Positions 7,886 to 17,519 are shown, numbered from the stretch's first letter. The stretch is 59,862 nt of DNA from Candidatus Chryseopegocella kryptomonas (GCF_001536065.1 NZ_CZVW01000014.1:1-59862); one strand, 5' to 3'. A program made the numbers and translations. Notes: generated by a model from the sequence alone, not told the origin.

Positions 7886-8326
7886 TTACTGTTTTGATTT
7901 GACAATTGCTTCTACACCCAAAATATAACTCAAATATCCAAAACCTGCAATATAACCCTTACAAACTGGAGAGATGACGCTTTTTGCTCTGAATTTCTCC
8001 CCACGCTCTGCTCTTGACTGAATGTTTGATAAATGCACTTCAACAACTGGTATTTTTAAAGAAGATATCGCATCCCTTATCGCATAAGAATAGTGAGTAA
8101 AAGCGCCCGGATTTATCAGGACACCATCAAAGTCGGAATCAATCAAAGAGTTTAACTTGTTAACTATTTCACCTTCAAAATTTGACTGAAAAAACTCAAA
8201 CTCAACATCTGGAAATTCTTTTTTCAAAATTTCATTTATCTCATCAAGCGTCAAAGTCCCGTAAATTTCCGGCTCTCGCTTCCCGAGAATGTTCAAATTT
8301 ACTCCGTGAATTATGAGAATCTTCAT
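7886..8326 (-). CDS. aroQ: 3-dehydroquinate dehydratase, type II
   Basis: Catalyses the third step of the shikimate pathway. 146 residues with HGVNLNILGKREPEIYG (Arg17 and catalytic Tyr22), NPGAFTHYSYAIRDA, and VEVHLSNI (His98), the type II signature. The length fits the dodecameric enzyme. The last 20 codons are duplicated downstream at 7355-7411, with the HicAB pair between the copies. Its start overlaps the preceding 97-residue gene as ATGA. Confidence 0.95.
   Translation of the reverse strand: MKILIIHGVNLNILGKREPEIYGTLTLDEINEILKKEFPDVEFEFFQSNFEGEIVNKLNSLIDSDFDGVLINPGAFTHYSYAIRDAISSLKIPVVEVHLSNIQSRAERGEKFRAKSVISPVCKGYIAGFGYLSYILGVEAIVKSKQ
7894..7950. repeat. 57-bp direct repeat, inner copy (current aroQ 3' end)
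   Basis: Encodes about residues 127-144 of AroQ on the minus strand and continues as a distinct tail (SKQ, stop TAA). It pairs with 7355-7411. The spacing between copies is 539 bp, just enough for hicB and hicA, so recombination between the copies would remove the toxin-antitoxin pair cleanly. Confidence 0.9.
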
Positions 8327-8616
8327 TCCTTTGCGATTTTTAATTTTGCAAGCTCATCTTCAATTATCTCTTTAACCGTTTGACTCATTAAACCTTCATC
8401 AATTCCCATTTCAACTATGCTTTGTGCAAGAAGCGAAATTCTCTTCTGCGTGTTTGCAATTTTATTTATCACGATCATTTTCTGCTCCTTCAAAACACAA
8501 TATCCACCTTCAAAATCGCCTCTTTCATATCTCAAAGTTATTCCAAGATCACGAACAAATTTTTCAAGTTCTTCAAGTATCGTCTCTGGTTTCCTTCTTT
8601 TCATCAAAAATTCCAA
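8323..8616 (-). CDS. Conserved small protein of unknown function
   Basis: 97 residues (93 if the inner ATG at 8604 is used; the outer start is a TTG). Mostly helical, no membrane segment. The visible features are a positively charged start (KRRKPETILEELEKFV), GDFEGGYCVLKEQKMIVINK in the middle, and an acidic tail. I recognise no named domain, although the GGYCVLK...IVINK pattern resembles small proteins found beside aroQ in Bacteroidota-like genomes. It lies between namZ (2-nt gap) and aroQ (4-nt overlap), so it is certainly part of the operon and likely real. Confidence 0.7.
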   Translation of the reverse strand: MEFLMKRRKPETILEELEKFVRDLGITLRYERGDFEGGYCVLKEQKMIVINKIANTQKRISLLAQSIVEMGIDEGLMSQTVKEIIEDELAKLKIAKE

Positions 8617-8618
8617 AT

Positions 8619-9851
8619 TTAATTATACAGCAAATACTTTTGCCGTATTTTCAAAAATTTTTCAAGTCCGTCCTTCCACGATTTTATAATTTCTTCCGGC
8701 TTTTTCCCTTCGTCAATCATCAATCTAACTTTGTCTGTTCCCCATAATCTATCCTGCCCTGCGGTTCGCCATTTGAACTCATTCGGATATAACTTTTTCA
8801 ATGTGTAAAGTATATAAACAGCTGTTTTAACCGGCTCAAATTTTTCACGATCATAAACATTCAAATAAACACCTCCACATCTTTCACCTTCGTATTTTGG
8901 ATCAACGGTTACTTTTTCAATATCAACTGGAACAAATTCAATTGGTTCAAATTTTACGCCCGGAAGATTGTAACTGTTAAGTTCATCAGCGAGTTTTTTT
9001 CCATCAATCCACGGCGCACCGATCCATTCAAAAGGATGCTCCGTTCCTCTGCCTTCTGAAACATTTGTCCCTTCAATGAAACAAGTTGCTGTATAAACTA
9101 TTGCAGTTTTCAAAGTCATCATATTCGGAGATGGCTTAATCCACGGCAATCCCGTTTGATCAAACCACATTCTTCTTGAATAATTTTCCATCTTTACAAT
9201 GAATAAATCAGCTTTAACTCCATTTTCAAGCCATCCCTCTTCATTAAACATTTTCGCAAGTTCGCCGACCGTCATTCCGTGTGAAACAGGTATTGGATGA
9301 AGCCCAACAAATGATTTAAACTTTGGCTCAAGCACCGAACCATCAACATAAACACCACGAATTGGATTTGGTCTGTCAAAAACGATAAATTTTTTCCCTT
9401 GCTCCGCACACGCTTCCATACAATAGCTCATAGTTGAAATGTAAGTGTAAAATCTCGCTCCAACATCTTGAATATCAAAAATCAAAACATCAATATCTTT
9501 CAACATCTCTGGCGTTGGCTTTTTAACTTCACCATAAAGCGAATACACTTTTATACCCGTTTTCGTATCAACCCCGTGTGAAATGCTTTTTCCGTCAGGG
9601 ACTTCACCTCTTATCCCATGTTCAGGTCCAAAAAGTGCAATTATCTTTACATCTGGAATTTCGTTTAAAACATCAACTATATGTCTTCCGTTTGGCAAAA
9701 TCCCAGTATGATTCGTCACAATTCCAATTCTCTTACCCCTTATCAAGTCAAGGTGCTTTTCAAGGAAAACTTCAGCGCCAATTTTAACTCTCTTTTCTTG
9801 CGAAAAAAGCAAAGAGAAAATCAAAAGGTTTAACATAATCAATTTTTTCAT
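8619..9851 (-). CDS. NamZ-like exo-beta-N-acetylmuramidase (DUF1343)
   Basis: 410 residues with a signal peptide (about 1-18, ending LLFSQ). Characteristic DUF1343 motifs are GKRIGIVTNHTG, LFGPEHGIRGE, FDIQDVGARFYTYISTM, FDRPNPI and SEGRGTEHPFEWIGAPW. NamZ from Bacillus releases terminal MurNAc from peptidoglycan fragments; the Bacteroidota members are secreted or periplasmic. Here it is likely used in muropeptide recycling. It sits between ndk (21-nt gap) and the small unknown gene. Confidence 0.88.
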   Translation of the reverse strand: MKKLIMLNLLIFSLLFSQEKRVKIGAEVFLEKHLDLIRGKRIGIVTNHTGILPNGRHIVDVLNEIPDVKIIALFGPEHGIRGEVPDGKSISHGVDTKTGIKVYSLYGEVKKPTPEMLKDIDVLIFDIQDVGARFYTYISTMSYCMEACAEQGKKFIVFDRPNPIRGVYVDGSVLEPKFKSFVGLHPIPVSHGMTVGELAKMFNEEGWLENGVKADLFIVKMENYSRRMWFDQTGLPWIKPSPNMMTLKTAIVYTATCFIEGTNVSEGRGTEHPFEWIGAPWIDGKKLADELNSYNLPGVKFEPIEFVPVDIEKVTVDPKYEGERCGGVYLNVYDREKFEPVKTAVYILYTLKKLYPNEFKWRTAGQDRLWGTDKVRLMIDEGKKPEEIIKSWKDGLEKFLKIRQKYLLYN

Positions 9852-9872
9852 CTTTGTGCGTGATTTAATTTA

Positions 9873-10301
9873 TCAATCAACTCCATTTGCGATTAACTCA
9901 CTCTGGGAGAAAAAGAATGCTATTTCAATTTTAGCGTTTTCAACGGAATCTGAGCCGTGAACTATATTTTCCTGTTTGCTGTCTGCATATAACCTTCTTA
10001 TCGTTCCTTCATCTGCTTCTTTTGGGTCGGTTGCACCGATTAATTTTCTGAAATCTTCAACTGCATTTTCTTTTTCAAGAACGAGAGCAACAACTCTATC
10101 TGAACTCATAAACTTCACAAGGTCATTATAAAACGACTTTTCACGATGAACATAATAAAACGCCGATGCTTGCTCTGGTGTTAAGCGAAGCATTTTCATA
10201 GCAACGATTTTAAATCCAGCTTCTTCAATATGTGCAATAACTTTTCCGATTAAATTTTTTCTGACGCAGTCGGGTTTGAGGATTGCAAGCGTTCTTTCCA
10301 A
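9873..10301 (-). CDS. ndk: Nucleoside diphosphate kinase
   Basis: Transfers the gamma phosphate among nucleoside triphosphates through a phosphohistidine. 142 residues, the usual length, with [15 protein letters not shown] and [12 protein letters not shown] (His115 is the phosphorylated residue). The start is a TTG at 10301, supported by GGAG 7 nt upstream; no ATG or GTG lies near. That ribosome site is provided by the last codons of sucD (Lys-Lys-Arg-Arg, stop), so translation of the two is probably coupled. Confidence 0.95.
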   Translation of the reverse strand: MERTLAILKPDCVRKNLIGKVIAHIEEAGFKIVAMKMLRLTPEQASAFYYVHREKSFYNDLVKFMSSDRVVALVLEKENAVEDFRKLIGATDPKEADEGTIRRLYADSKQENIVHGSDSVENAKIEIAFFFSQSELIANGVD

Positions 10302-10304
10302 GGT

Positions 10305-11291
10305 TTATCTCCTTTTTTTGTTTTTACTTTGTTTTGAAACTTTTGATTTCTTTGATTTTGCGGTTTTTGATTTTTTTGCTTTTGAAGACGACATAATGAA
10401 AACTTTTTTCTTCGGTTTTTCACCCAAAACTTTTTTAACCGTCTCACCTATAACAGCTGGATTTTCAATCACATAAATTCCTGCTTCGGATAACGCTTTC
10501 ATTTTTTCCTGGGCAGTTCCTCTTCCACCCGAAATAATTGCGCCAGCATGACCCATTCTTCTTCCGGGAGGTGCAGTTCTACCAGCAATGAAACCAAAAA
10601 CAGGTTTATCAACATTGTTCTTAACAAATTCCGCTGCTTCTTCCTCAGCCGTTCCACCAATTTCACCTATCATTACGATCGCTTCTGTTTCCGGGTCTTC
10701 GTTAAAAAGTTTTATAATGTCCGTAAATTTTGAACCAATAACAGGATCACCACCAATTCCAACACAAGTTGATTGTCCAAACCCAAGCTCTGTTAATTGT
10801 TTCACCGCCTCATAAGTCAGTGTTCCGCTCCTTGAAACAATTCCGATATTTCCCTCTTTATGAATAAATCCCGGCATTATACCAACTTTCGCTTTGCCTG
10901 GTGAAATTACACCCGGACAATTCGGACCAATTAAGCGAGATTGCGTATGTTTCAAATACTCATAAACCTGAATCATATCTTTTGCAGGAATTCCTTCTGT
11001 AATGCAGACGATTAATTTAATTCCAGCATCCGCTGCTTCAATTATAGCATCTGGTGCAAATGGTGCGGGAACGAAAATAATTGATGTGTTTGCACCTTCT
11101 TTTTCAACCGCTTCACGAACAGTGTTAAAAATTGGAATTTTACCATCAAAGAAAGTTCCGCCTTTCCCCGGGACAACGCCAGCGACGACATTTGTTCCAT
11201 ATTCAATCATTTGCCTTGTGTGGAAAGAACCTTCACCACCGGTTATTCCCTGAACCACAAGCCGTGTGCTTTTGTCAACAAGTATTGCCAT
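10305..11291 (-). CDS. sucD: Succinate-CoA ligase, alpha subunit, with a lysine-rich tail
   Basis: Catalyses, with SucB/SucC, the interconversion of succinyl-CoA and succinate with NTP formation. The CoA-binding domain is at the N-terminus ([17 protein letters not shown]), followed by [33 protein letters not shown] and [13 protein letters not shown] with the phosphohistidine His248. The catalytic body ends near residue 292. It is followed by about 36 residues made largely of Lys and Ser ([20 protein letters not shown]...), not part of the family, where about 290 residues is usual. No sucC lies in the window. Confidence 0.94.
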   Translation of the reverse strand: MAILVDKSTRLVVQGITGGEGSFHTRQMIEYGTNVVAGVVPGKGGTFFDGKIPIFNTVREAVEKEGANTSIIFVPAPFAPDAIIEAADAGIKLIVCITEGIPAKDMIQVYEYLKHTQSRLIGPNCPGVISPGKAKVGIMPGFIHKEGNIGIVSRSGTLTYEAVKQLTELGFGQSTCVGIGGDPVIGSKFTDIIKLFNEDPETEAIVMIGEIGGTAEEEAAEFVKNNVDKPVFGFIAGRTAPPGRRMGHAGAIISGGRGTAQEKMKALSEAGIYVIENPAVIGETVKKVLGEKPKKKVFIMSSSKAKKSKTAKSKKSKVSKQSKNKKRR

Positions 11292-11311
11292 TTTTCTCTT
11301 GAATTTTATTT

Positions 11312-12214
11312 TTACAAAAGTTTATCCTGAAAACTTGCATAAAATTCCTTAATTCTTCGCTCCGCAAGTTTTACATAATTTTTGTTTATCTCATACCCAA
11401 TATATTTTCGGTTTGCCATAAGAGCTGCAATTGCCGTTTGCCCGCTCCCCATAAATGGGTCAAGAACAACTTCGTCTTTAAAAGTGTAAAGTTGAATAAG
11501 TCGGTAAGGAAGTTCAACGGGAAAAGGAGCTGGATGCCCGACTTTCTTAGCAGATTCAGGTGGAAATGTCCATACACTCTTTGTAAATTCAAGAAATTCC
11601 TCTCTTGAAATTGTGCTTTCTCTCTCAAACGGATTAGGTCTTGTCAATGAAGATTTTGAAAAAACAAGGATATACTCGTGTTGGTCGCGAAGAGTTGGGT
11701 TTTTAGGCGAAAGCCACGAGCCCCAAGCAGTTGATGGGCTTCCGCCTCCTGCCTTATTCCAAATAATTTCGCCCCGCATCAAAAATCCAAGTGAAAGCAT
11801 ATCTTCAATTACATAAATGTGAAGCGGTAAATATGGTTTCCTTCCGAGATTTGCTATGTTTATCGCCAGTCGCCCGCCAGGAACAAGAACTCTCTTTACT
11901 TCCGAAAAAACTCTTTTCAAAAATTCCCTGTATTCGTTTAATGTTAAATCATCGTCATACTCTTTTCCAACATTGTAAGGCGGAGATGTCACAACAAGAT
12001 GAACGGAATTATCAGGAATTTCTTCCATTTTTTCGCTTGATTTACAAAAGATTTTGTTTAAGTATTCGTCGGGAATTTTATTCTCCACATATTCAACATT
12101 TTCTTCTTTTGGTAAGTCCTGAAAAAGTTTTCGCGCATAGAAAATTGAAGAATCGTGGTTTATTCTACCGGGCGAGCCAAATGAACTCGTTTTTGTCCCT
12201 AATCTCTTTCCCAT
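11312..12214 (-). CDS. Type II DNA methyltransferase (N4-cytosine / N6-adenine type)
   Basis: 300 residues. Motif [10 protein letters not shown] (residues 76-83) precedes the AdoMet motif I region [15 protein letters not shown] near the C-terminus (about 256-270), the order of the beta class. TSPPY is most usual in N4-cytosine enzymes. The preceding gene looks like its restriction partner, and the two overlap by 16 nt. A strong AGGAGGTGG ribosome site for this gene lies inside the end of that gene (about 12224-12232), so the methylase is well translated. The modified sequence cannot be read from the protein. The pair is inserted between sucD and gatA. Confidence 0.9.
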   Translation of the reverse strand: MGKRLGTKTSSFGSPGRINHDSSIFYARKLFQDLPKEENVEYVENKIPDEYLNKIFCKSSEKMEEIPDNSVHLVVTSPPYNVGKEYDDDLTLNEYREFLKRVFSEVKRVLVPGGRLAINIANLGRKPYLPLHIYVIEDMLSLGFLMRGEIIWNKAGGGSPSTAWGSWLSPKNPTLRDQHEYILVFSKSSLTRPNPFERESTISREEFLEFTKSVWTFPPESAKKVGHPAPFPVELPYRLIQLYTFKDEVVLDPFMGSGQTAIAALMANRKYIGYEINKNYVKLAERRIKEFYASFQDKLL

Positions 12215-12789
12215 AATTCAATCCACCTCCTAAAAGGTTCATATGGATCAATCTTTTTTTCAGGTCTTTGCCAATTTATTTCAATTTTTCTTGTCCGGTA
12301 ATGGTTTGCAAGTTCAATCAGACCTAAATTACTTATCTCTACACCTCTTGGATTAGTTCCCTTGCGATGCTTAAAAATGTATTTTTCTCTGCCTAAACTT
12401 TCAAAAATTTCTTTTTGAGTTTCAAGTGGGAAATAATAAAAACCACCATTTTTCTCCCATACAACTTCAACGAGTAATAATTCGCTTTTCGGTTCGTATG
12501 AATTAAAAAATTCATCAACTTTATTCCAATCAACAGTCCAAATTAATTTTACTCCACTTCCGGAAAGGCGTATAATTCTTTTAGGAATAGCACCTGTTTT
12601 TGTTTTGATTGAGACAGGAAACCCAAATAATTTGAGATCAAAGTCAGGAGAATTTATACCAGCAATTTCCACATTGTCAGTTCCAAATTTATAAATCAGT
12701 AAAGCAATTAAAATCTGTTCTCTTATTGTTCCAATTTCCATTCCAATTTTACTACCTTTTGAGATCTCGGCTTCTGCAAGCGAAAACAT
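12199..12789 (-). CDS. Putative type II restriction endonuclease
   Basis: About 196 residues, in front of and overlapping a type II methyltransferase, which is the main argument for its role. The segment SPDFDLKLFGFPVSIKTKTG has the shape of a PD-(D/E)xK nuclease core with a degenerate second motif (SIKTK in place of ExK), followed by RLSGSGVKLIWTVDW. The overall look recalls ThaI-type enzymes (which cut CGCG), but this is memory of the family and not a search result. An open TTG start 3 codons earlier is possible; ATG 12789 is preferred. No control protein is present. Confidence 0.65.
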   Translation of the reverse strand: MFSLAEAEISKGSKIGMEIGTIREQILIALLIYKFGTDNVEIAGINSPDFDLKLFGFPVSIKTKTGAIPKRIIRLSGSGVKLIWTVDWNKVDEFFNSYEPKSELLLVEVVWEKNGGFYYFPLETQKEIFESLGREKYIFKHRKGTNPRGVEISNLGLIELANHYRTRKIEINWQRPEKKIDPYEPFRRWIELWERD

Positions 12790-12852
12790 ATATGGCAACT
12801 TTCTTTTTATTTTTCAGCTATTGCTTTATCCTCAAACATTAACTTCAATTCG

Positions 12853-14310
12853 TTAATCATTATTCACCTTTTTATCGTAATTTTTCTCCAAAAAATCCGA
12901 AACCCTCAAAATCGTCCCTTCATCAAACTGATTGCCAATAATTTGCATTCCAATCGGCAATCCTTTGCTATCAAAACCAGCTGGAACATTTATCGCCGGA
13001 ACACCAGCAAGATTTACAGAGACCGTGTAAATATCCGATAGATACATTTGAAGCGGATCGTCAACTTTTTCACCAATCCTAAAAGCTGTAGTTGGCGATG
13101 TCGGAGTTATTATCACATCAACCTTCTCAAATGCTTTATCAAAGTCCTCTTTTATCAATCTTCTCACTTTTTGAGCTTTCCTATAATATGCTTCATAATA
13201 TCCAGCAGATAAAACATATGTCCCGAGCATTATCCTTCTTTTAACCTCGGCTCCAAAACCTTGACTTCTTGATTTAACATACATTTCATATAAAGTTTTC
13301 ACACCTTCTGCTCTGAACCCGTATCTTGCTCCATCATAACGTGCAAGGTTTGAGGATGCTTCCGCAGTTACAAGTATGTAATAAGTTGGAATGTTGTAAT
13401 CAGTGTGCGGAAGCGAGATTTTTTCAACAATTGCGCCACTTTCTCTCAAAAAATCAATTCTTCTTTCAATCGCTTCCCTTATTTCATCATCAAGCCCCTG
13501 TGAAAAATACTCCTGCGGTATGCCAACTTTTAAACCCTTAACATCTTTATCAAGAAAACTCAAATAATCCGGAACTGGAACATCCGCCGATGTTGAATCA
13601 AATTCATCACGACCAGCGATAACTTGAAGAACAAGAGCTACATCTTTTGTTGAATTTCCAAATGGACCTATTACATCAAACGAAGAAGCAAACGCAACAA
13701 GACCAAATCTTGAAACTCTTCCATAAGTTGGCTTCAAACCATAAACACCGCAAAAAGAAGCTGGTTGTCTAATTGAGCCACCCGTATCAGAGCCAAGCGC
13801 AGTCGTTGAAAGTCCAACTGCAACCGCAACTGCACTCCCACCGCTTGAACCTCCTGGAACACGTTCTTCATCATAAGGATTAAGCGTGGGTCCAAAGTAA
13901 GAATTCTCAGTTGATGAACCCATCGCAAATTCATCAAGGTTTGTCTTACCGATTATGATTGCATCCTCTTTTAACAATCTTTCAACAGCGGTTGCGTTGT
14001 AAAGCGAAATAAAATTCTCAAGTATTTTTGACGCACATGTGCATTTTTCATCTTTAATGCAAATGTTATCCTTAACCGCAATGACCATCCCCGCCAGTTT
14101 CTCAGCATCCCCGGACTTTATCTTCTCATCTATCTCAATAGCCCTTTGAATTGCTTTTTCTTCAAAAACACTGATAAAAGCATTTAACCTCCTAAACTCT
14201 TTTATCTTACCCAGATAACTTTTGACAAGAGATTCACAGGTCAATTCCCCCGATGTGAGTTTTTCTCTTATCTCATCATAGGTCAAAACATCAAATTTTT
14301 TAACCTTCAT
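12853..14310 (-). CDS. gatA: Asp-tRNA(Asn)/Glu-tRNA(Gln) amidotransferase subunit A
   Basis: 485 residues of the amidase-signature family. Visible motifs are AVKDNICIKD (catalytic Lys region), GKTNLDEFAMGSSTENS, and PGGSSGGSAVAVA with GSDTGGSIRQPASFCG (cis-Ser and nucleophile Ser). The length and the FAMGSSTENS motif are specific for GatA. It releases ammonia from glutamine for transamidation of misacylated tRNAs. gatB and gatC are not in the window. Its start overlaps tatB by 4 nt. Confidence 0.95.
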   Translation of the reverse strand: MKVKKFDVLTYDEIREKLTSGELTCESLVKSYLGKIKEFRRLNAFISVFEEKAIQRAIEIDEKIKSGDAEKLAGMVIAVKDNICIKDEKCTCASKILENFISLYNATAVERLLKEDAIIIGKTNLDEFAMGSSTENSYFGPTLNPYDEERVPGGSSGGSAVAVAVGLSTTALGSDTGGSIRQPASFCGVYGLKPTYGRVSRFGLVAFASSFDVIGPFGNSTKDVALVLQVIAGRDEFDSTSADVPVPDYLSFLDKDVKGLKVGIPQEYFSQGLDDEIREAIERRIDFLRESGAIVEKISLPHTDYNIPTYYILVTAEASSNLARYDGARYGFRAEGVKTLYEMYVKSRSQGFGAEVKRRIMLGTYVLSAGYYEAYYRKAQKVRRLIKEDFDKAFEKVDVIITPTSPTTAFRIGEKVDDPLQMYLSDIYTVSVNLAGVPAINVPAGFDSKGLPIGMQIIGNQFDEGTILRVSDFLEKNYDKKVNND

Positions 14311-14741
14311 CTTTCTTTTGACTTTGTTTTCACACCCGAGCGAGATTTAACTTTAACTCTTGACGATGATCTCATCTTCGTTTTTTTACCAGCCGAATTG
14401 TTCCGTCCCTTTGATAATTCATTTCTCTCAATTATTTGCTCTGATTTTTCAACAATTTGTTCTTCTTGCTTCACAAATTTTAAATCATCAAGTTCATTCG
14501 CCCTCTCAATCGGTTTATCAGCTAACTCCTTGACTTCGGAACTGATCTGATTTATTTCAGAATTTAAATCAATCCCTGTCACGCTTTGAATTTCGCTCTG
14601 GACATCTTGCATTGCTTTTCTAAATTCACGAACTGCTTTTCCCAAAGTTCTTGCTATATCAGGAATCTTCTTCGGTCCAAAAAATATCAAAATGAACAAA
14701 GCAATTACAAGTAATTCTCCAAATCCGATGTTTTCAAACAT
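14307..14741 (-). CDS. tatB: Sec-independent translocase protein TatA/TatB-like, with a basic tail
   Basis: One N-terminal helix (MFENIGFGELLVIALFILIFF), the hinge GPKKIPDIARTLGKAV, then an amphipathic helix and a charged region. The glutamate in GFGE and the length (144 residues) fit TatB rather than TatA, but the two families are hard to separate. The C-terminal 35 residues are rich in Lys, Arg and Ser (KKTKMRSSSRVKVKSRSG...), resembling the tail added to SucD. A GGGAGGTG ribosome site precedes the ATG. tatA follows 28 nt upstream in the transcript; tatC is not here. Confidence 0.85.
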   Translation of the reverse strand: MFENIGFGELLVIALFILIFFGPKKIPDIARTLGKAVREFRKAMQDVQSEIQSVTGIDLNSEINQISSEVKELADKPIERANELDDLKFVKQEEQIVEKSEQIIERNELSKGRNNSAGKKTKMRSSSRVKVKSRSGVKTKSKER

Positions 14742-14769
14742 AGAGACACCTCCCGACGATGTAAATTAT

Positions 14770-14970
14770 TTAATCTTTTTTCTCCGTCTTTTGCTCAATT
14801 TCTTTGGGCTTCTCATTCTGCGATGTAGTTTCATCCTCTCTCAAAGCTTTTTTAAACTCCTTTATTCCGCTTCCCAAACCACGAGCAAGCTCTGGAAGAC
14901 GCTTGCCTCCAAACAAAATCAGCAACACAATCAAAATTAAAAGTAATTCCTGCCATCCAAGACCGAACAT
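14770..14970 (-). CDS. tatA: Sec-independent translocase protein TatA
   Basis: About 66 residues: one membrane helix ([15 protein letters not shown]), hinge [13 protein letters not shown], amphipathic helix [10 protein letters not shown], acidic and basic tail. The [10 protein letters not shown] pattern is the TatA/E signature. TatA forms the protein-conducting part of the twin-arginine translocase for folded proteins. The ATG at 14970 is chosen because GAGGTG lies at proper distance; a GTG three codons before would overlap that site. Confidence 0.9.
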   Translation of the reverse strand: MFGLGWQELLLILIVLLILFGGKRLPELARGLGSGIKEFKKALREDETTSQNEKPKEIEQKTEKKD

Positions 14971-15008
14971 TTTACTCACCTCTTTTTAATTTTTTAACTG
15001 TTTTTCTT

Positions 15009-15737
15009 TTACTTGTTCATCACAAATTCTTCTGCAAGTGCAAGAGAATAAATTAACGAATTAAAAATTTTCGCTCCATCCGTGCATCCAAGCGCTGACT
15101 CTGAACAACGCTCCGGATGAGGCATCATACCAAGTATATTGCCCGTCTCATTAACAATCCCAGCGATATTGTAAACAGAACCATTTGGATTTGCTTCATC
15201 CGTTATATTTCCATCCTTATCGCAGTATCTAAAAACAACTTGTTCGTCCTCAATTAATCTTTTCAATGTATCTTCATCAACATAATAATTTCCATCACCG
15301 TGAGCGATTGGAAGTTTTAAAACTTCGCCTTCCTCGCAAAGGCAAGTAAATGGCGTATTTTTATTTTCAACTCGGACATAAATATATTTGCAAATAAATC
15401 TCAAAGATGAATTTCTCAACAAAGCGCCCGGTAAAAGCCCTGCTTCAACTAAAATTTGAAATCCGTTGCAAATGCCGATAACTTTTCCACCACGATTAGC
15501 AAAATTTATAACATCTTTCATCACAGGCGAAAACCTTGCAATAGCTCCGGGTCTCAAATAATCACCATAAGAAAATCCACCCGGCAAAATTACAACATCA
15601 ACATCTCCAACAGAACTATCTTTATGCCATATGAACTTAACATCTTGCTTGAAAACCTCCTTTAAAACATAATAAGTGTCATAATCACAATTAGAGCCCG
15701 GAAAAACGATAACGCCAAATTTAATTTTTGAAGCCAT
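15009..15737 (-). CDS. purQ: Phosphoribosylformylglycinamidine synthase, glutaminase subunit
   Basis: 242 residues. Class I glutamine amidotransferase motifs: [15 protein letters not shown], the nucleophile elbow GICNGFQIL (Cys), and [14 protein letters not shown] (His-Glu). PurQ supplies ammonia to PurL in purine biosynthesis together with PurS. Neither partner is in the window. The gene is followed by tatA after 38 nt and preceded by a 163-nt gap in which no good promoter is seen. Confidence 0.94.
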   Translation of the reverse strand: MASKIKFGVIVFPGSNCDYDTYYVLKEVFKQDVKFIWHKDSSVGDVDVVILPGGFSYGDYLRPGAIARFSPVMKDVINFANRGGKVIGICNGFQILVEAGLLPGALLRNSSLRFICKYIYVRVENKNTPFTCLCEEGEVLKLPIAHGDGNYYVDEDTLKRLIEDEQVVFRYCDKDGNITDEANPNGSVYNIAGIVNETGNILGMMPHPERCSESALGCTDGAKIFNSLIYSLALAEEFVMNK

Positions 15738-15900
15738 AAAATTAACGCTTATAACTTTGTATTGACAAAAATTCTCTCTTCATAAATTTCAACGCAATGT
15801 ATGAGCAGTATTTCATTTTCCTTGTGATTGGACATTTTGAAAAAGATATTTTTTAACTTCAATCAAATTTAACAAAAAAGGCAGATAAAAAGAAATCGTT

Positions 15901-17514
15901 TCAAATCCTTATATCCTGAATTATCGTGTCCCTCAACCAATTTTCATCGTCTCTGTATGGATAATCGGTGTTAAAGTGCAGTCCGCGACTTTCTTTTCTC
16001 ATTAAAGCAGAACGAATTATAAGAAGAGCAACGGTTGCAAGATTCCTCAACTCAAGAATTTCAGCTGTAACTTTCGTCTTTTTATAAAATTCTTCAACTT
16101 CATTTGCAATCAACTCAATTCTTCTTTTTGCTCTTTCAAGTCGCAATGTTGACCTAACTATTCCAACATAGTCCCACATCAATTGCTGAATTTCCTTTTT
16201 ATCGTGTGAGATCAAGACCCATTCTTCCATATTGAAAATTCCAGTATCAACCCAATCTGGAATTTCTGGAAATTTGAAAAAGTTTTCATTTACAAATCTA
16301 ACCGAATCAATCGCAGCTCTTTCAGAAAAAACAAGCGCTTCAAGAAGTGAATTACTAGCAAGGCGATTTGCCCCGTGAACTCCGGTCATCGCAACCTCAC
16401 CAGCGGCATACAAGCCAACTATTGAACTCCTTCCCCAAAGATCTGTCAAAACTCCACCGCAGGAATAATGAGCAGCTGGAACAACAGGGATTGGCTCTTT
16501 CGTAATGTCAATTTTAAATTCAAGACATTTCTCGTAAATGTGCGGAAATCTATCTTTTACCTTGTCAGGGTCAAGGTGAGTCAAGTCAAGATAGACATAT
16601 TCATCTCCTGATTTTTTTAATTCCGTATCAATTGCTCTTGCAACGATGTCTCTTGGAGCAAGCGAGCCCCGTGGGTCGTATTTTTTCATAAAATCTTCAC
16701 CTTTTTTCGTGCGTAAAATTCCACCAAATCCACGAACAGCTTCCGAGATCAAAAAAGCAGGTGAGCCAGAATTATAAAGTGTTGTCGGATGAAATTGAAT
16801 AAATTCCATATTTGCGATCTTCGCCCCTGCTCTATAAGCCATAGCCACACCATCTCCAGTTGCTATCAAAGGATTTGTCGTATGTAGATAAACCTGACCC
16901 AGACCGCCGGTAGCAAGCATCGTCACTTTTGAAAGAAACTTCTTAACAACTCCAGTTTTAACATCAAGTGCATAAACTCCCCAGCAATGTATATTATCAA
17001 GTTTTTTCCCTTTTTCAATTCCAACAAGATGATGTTCTGTTATTAAATCAATCGCAACATGATGCTCAAAAATTTTCACATTTGGATGGCTTAAAACTTT
17101 TTCAATCAATGCCCTTTCAATCTCACGCCCTGTTAAATCCTTTGCGTGAACAATTCTTTTCCTTGAATGTCCGCCTTCCATCCCAAGATCAAGTTTTCCA
17201 TTTTGAGTCCTCGTAAATTCAACCCCGATTTGGATAAGTTCTTCAACTTTTTTCGGTCCTTCACGGACCATAATTTCAACTGCTTCACGCTTGCAAAGTC
17301 CCGCTCCCGCATTCAATGTATCCTGAATGTGAAGCTCGTATGAATCATCTGGCGAGAAAACAGAAGCAATTCCCCCTTGGGCGTAATTTGTATTTGATTC
17401 AGCTCTCTCTTTCTTTGTGATTATAACAACTTGACCGTAATCTGCAACTTTCAAAGCATAAAACAAACCAGCAATTCCACTTCCAATGACAAGAAAATCT
17501 GAAATAATCTCCAT
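15901..17514 (-). CDS. nadB: L-aspartate oxidase
   Basis: 537 residues of the succinate dehydrogenase/fumarate reductase flavoprotein family. FAD-binding VIGSGIAGL (about 9-17), [34 protein letters not shown] and [17 protein letters not shown] match NadB. It oxidises aspartate to iminoaspartate for quinolinate synthesis. nadC follows it in sequence (upstream in the transcript), 5 nt away. nadA is not seen. Confidence 0.95.
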   Translation of the reverse strand: MEIISDFLVIGSGIAGLFYALKVADYGQVVIITKKERAESNTNYAQGGIASVFSPDDSYELHIQDTLNAGAGLCKREAVEIMVREGPKKVEELIQIGVEFTRTQNGKLDLGMEGGHSRKRIVHAKDLTGREIERALIEKVLSHPNVKIFEHHVAIDLITEHHLVGIEKGKKLDNIHCWGVYALDVKTGVVKKFLSKVTMLATGGLGQVYLHTTNPLIATGDGVAMAYRAGAKIANMEFIQFHPTTLYNSGSPAFLISEAVRGFGGILRTKKGEDFMKKYDPRGSLAPRDIVARAIDTELKKSGDEYVYLDLTHLDPDKVKDRFPHIYEKCLEFKIDITKEPIPVVPAAHYSCGGVLTDLWGRSSIVGLYAAGEVAMTGVHGANRLASNSLLEALVFSERAAIDSVRFVNENFFKFPEIPDWVDTGIFNMEEWVLISHDKKEIQQLMWDYVGIVRSTLRLERAKRRIELIANEVEEFYKKTKVTAEILELRNLATVALLIIRSALMRKESRGLHFNTDYPYRDDENWLRDTIIQDIRI

Positions 17515-17519
17515 ATCTG

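Noticed and set aside
12800-12855. A 17-codon frame (MINELKLMFEDKAIAEK) overlapping the gatA stop
   Set aside because: Too short to support. Might be the relic of a gene cut by the restriction-modification insertion, but nothing shows this.
15738-15900. A 28-codon frame (MSNHKENEILLIHCVEIY...) just before purQ
   Set aside because: No ribosome site, no resemblance to PurS, and biased composition. Probably chance in a 163-bp spacer.
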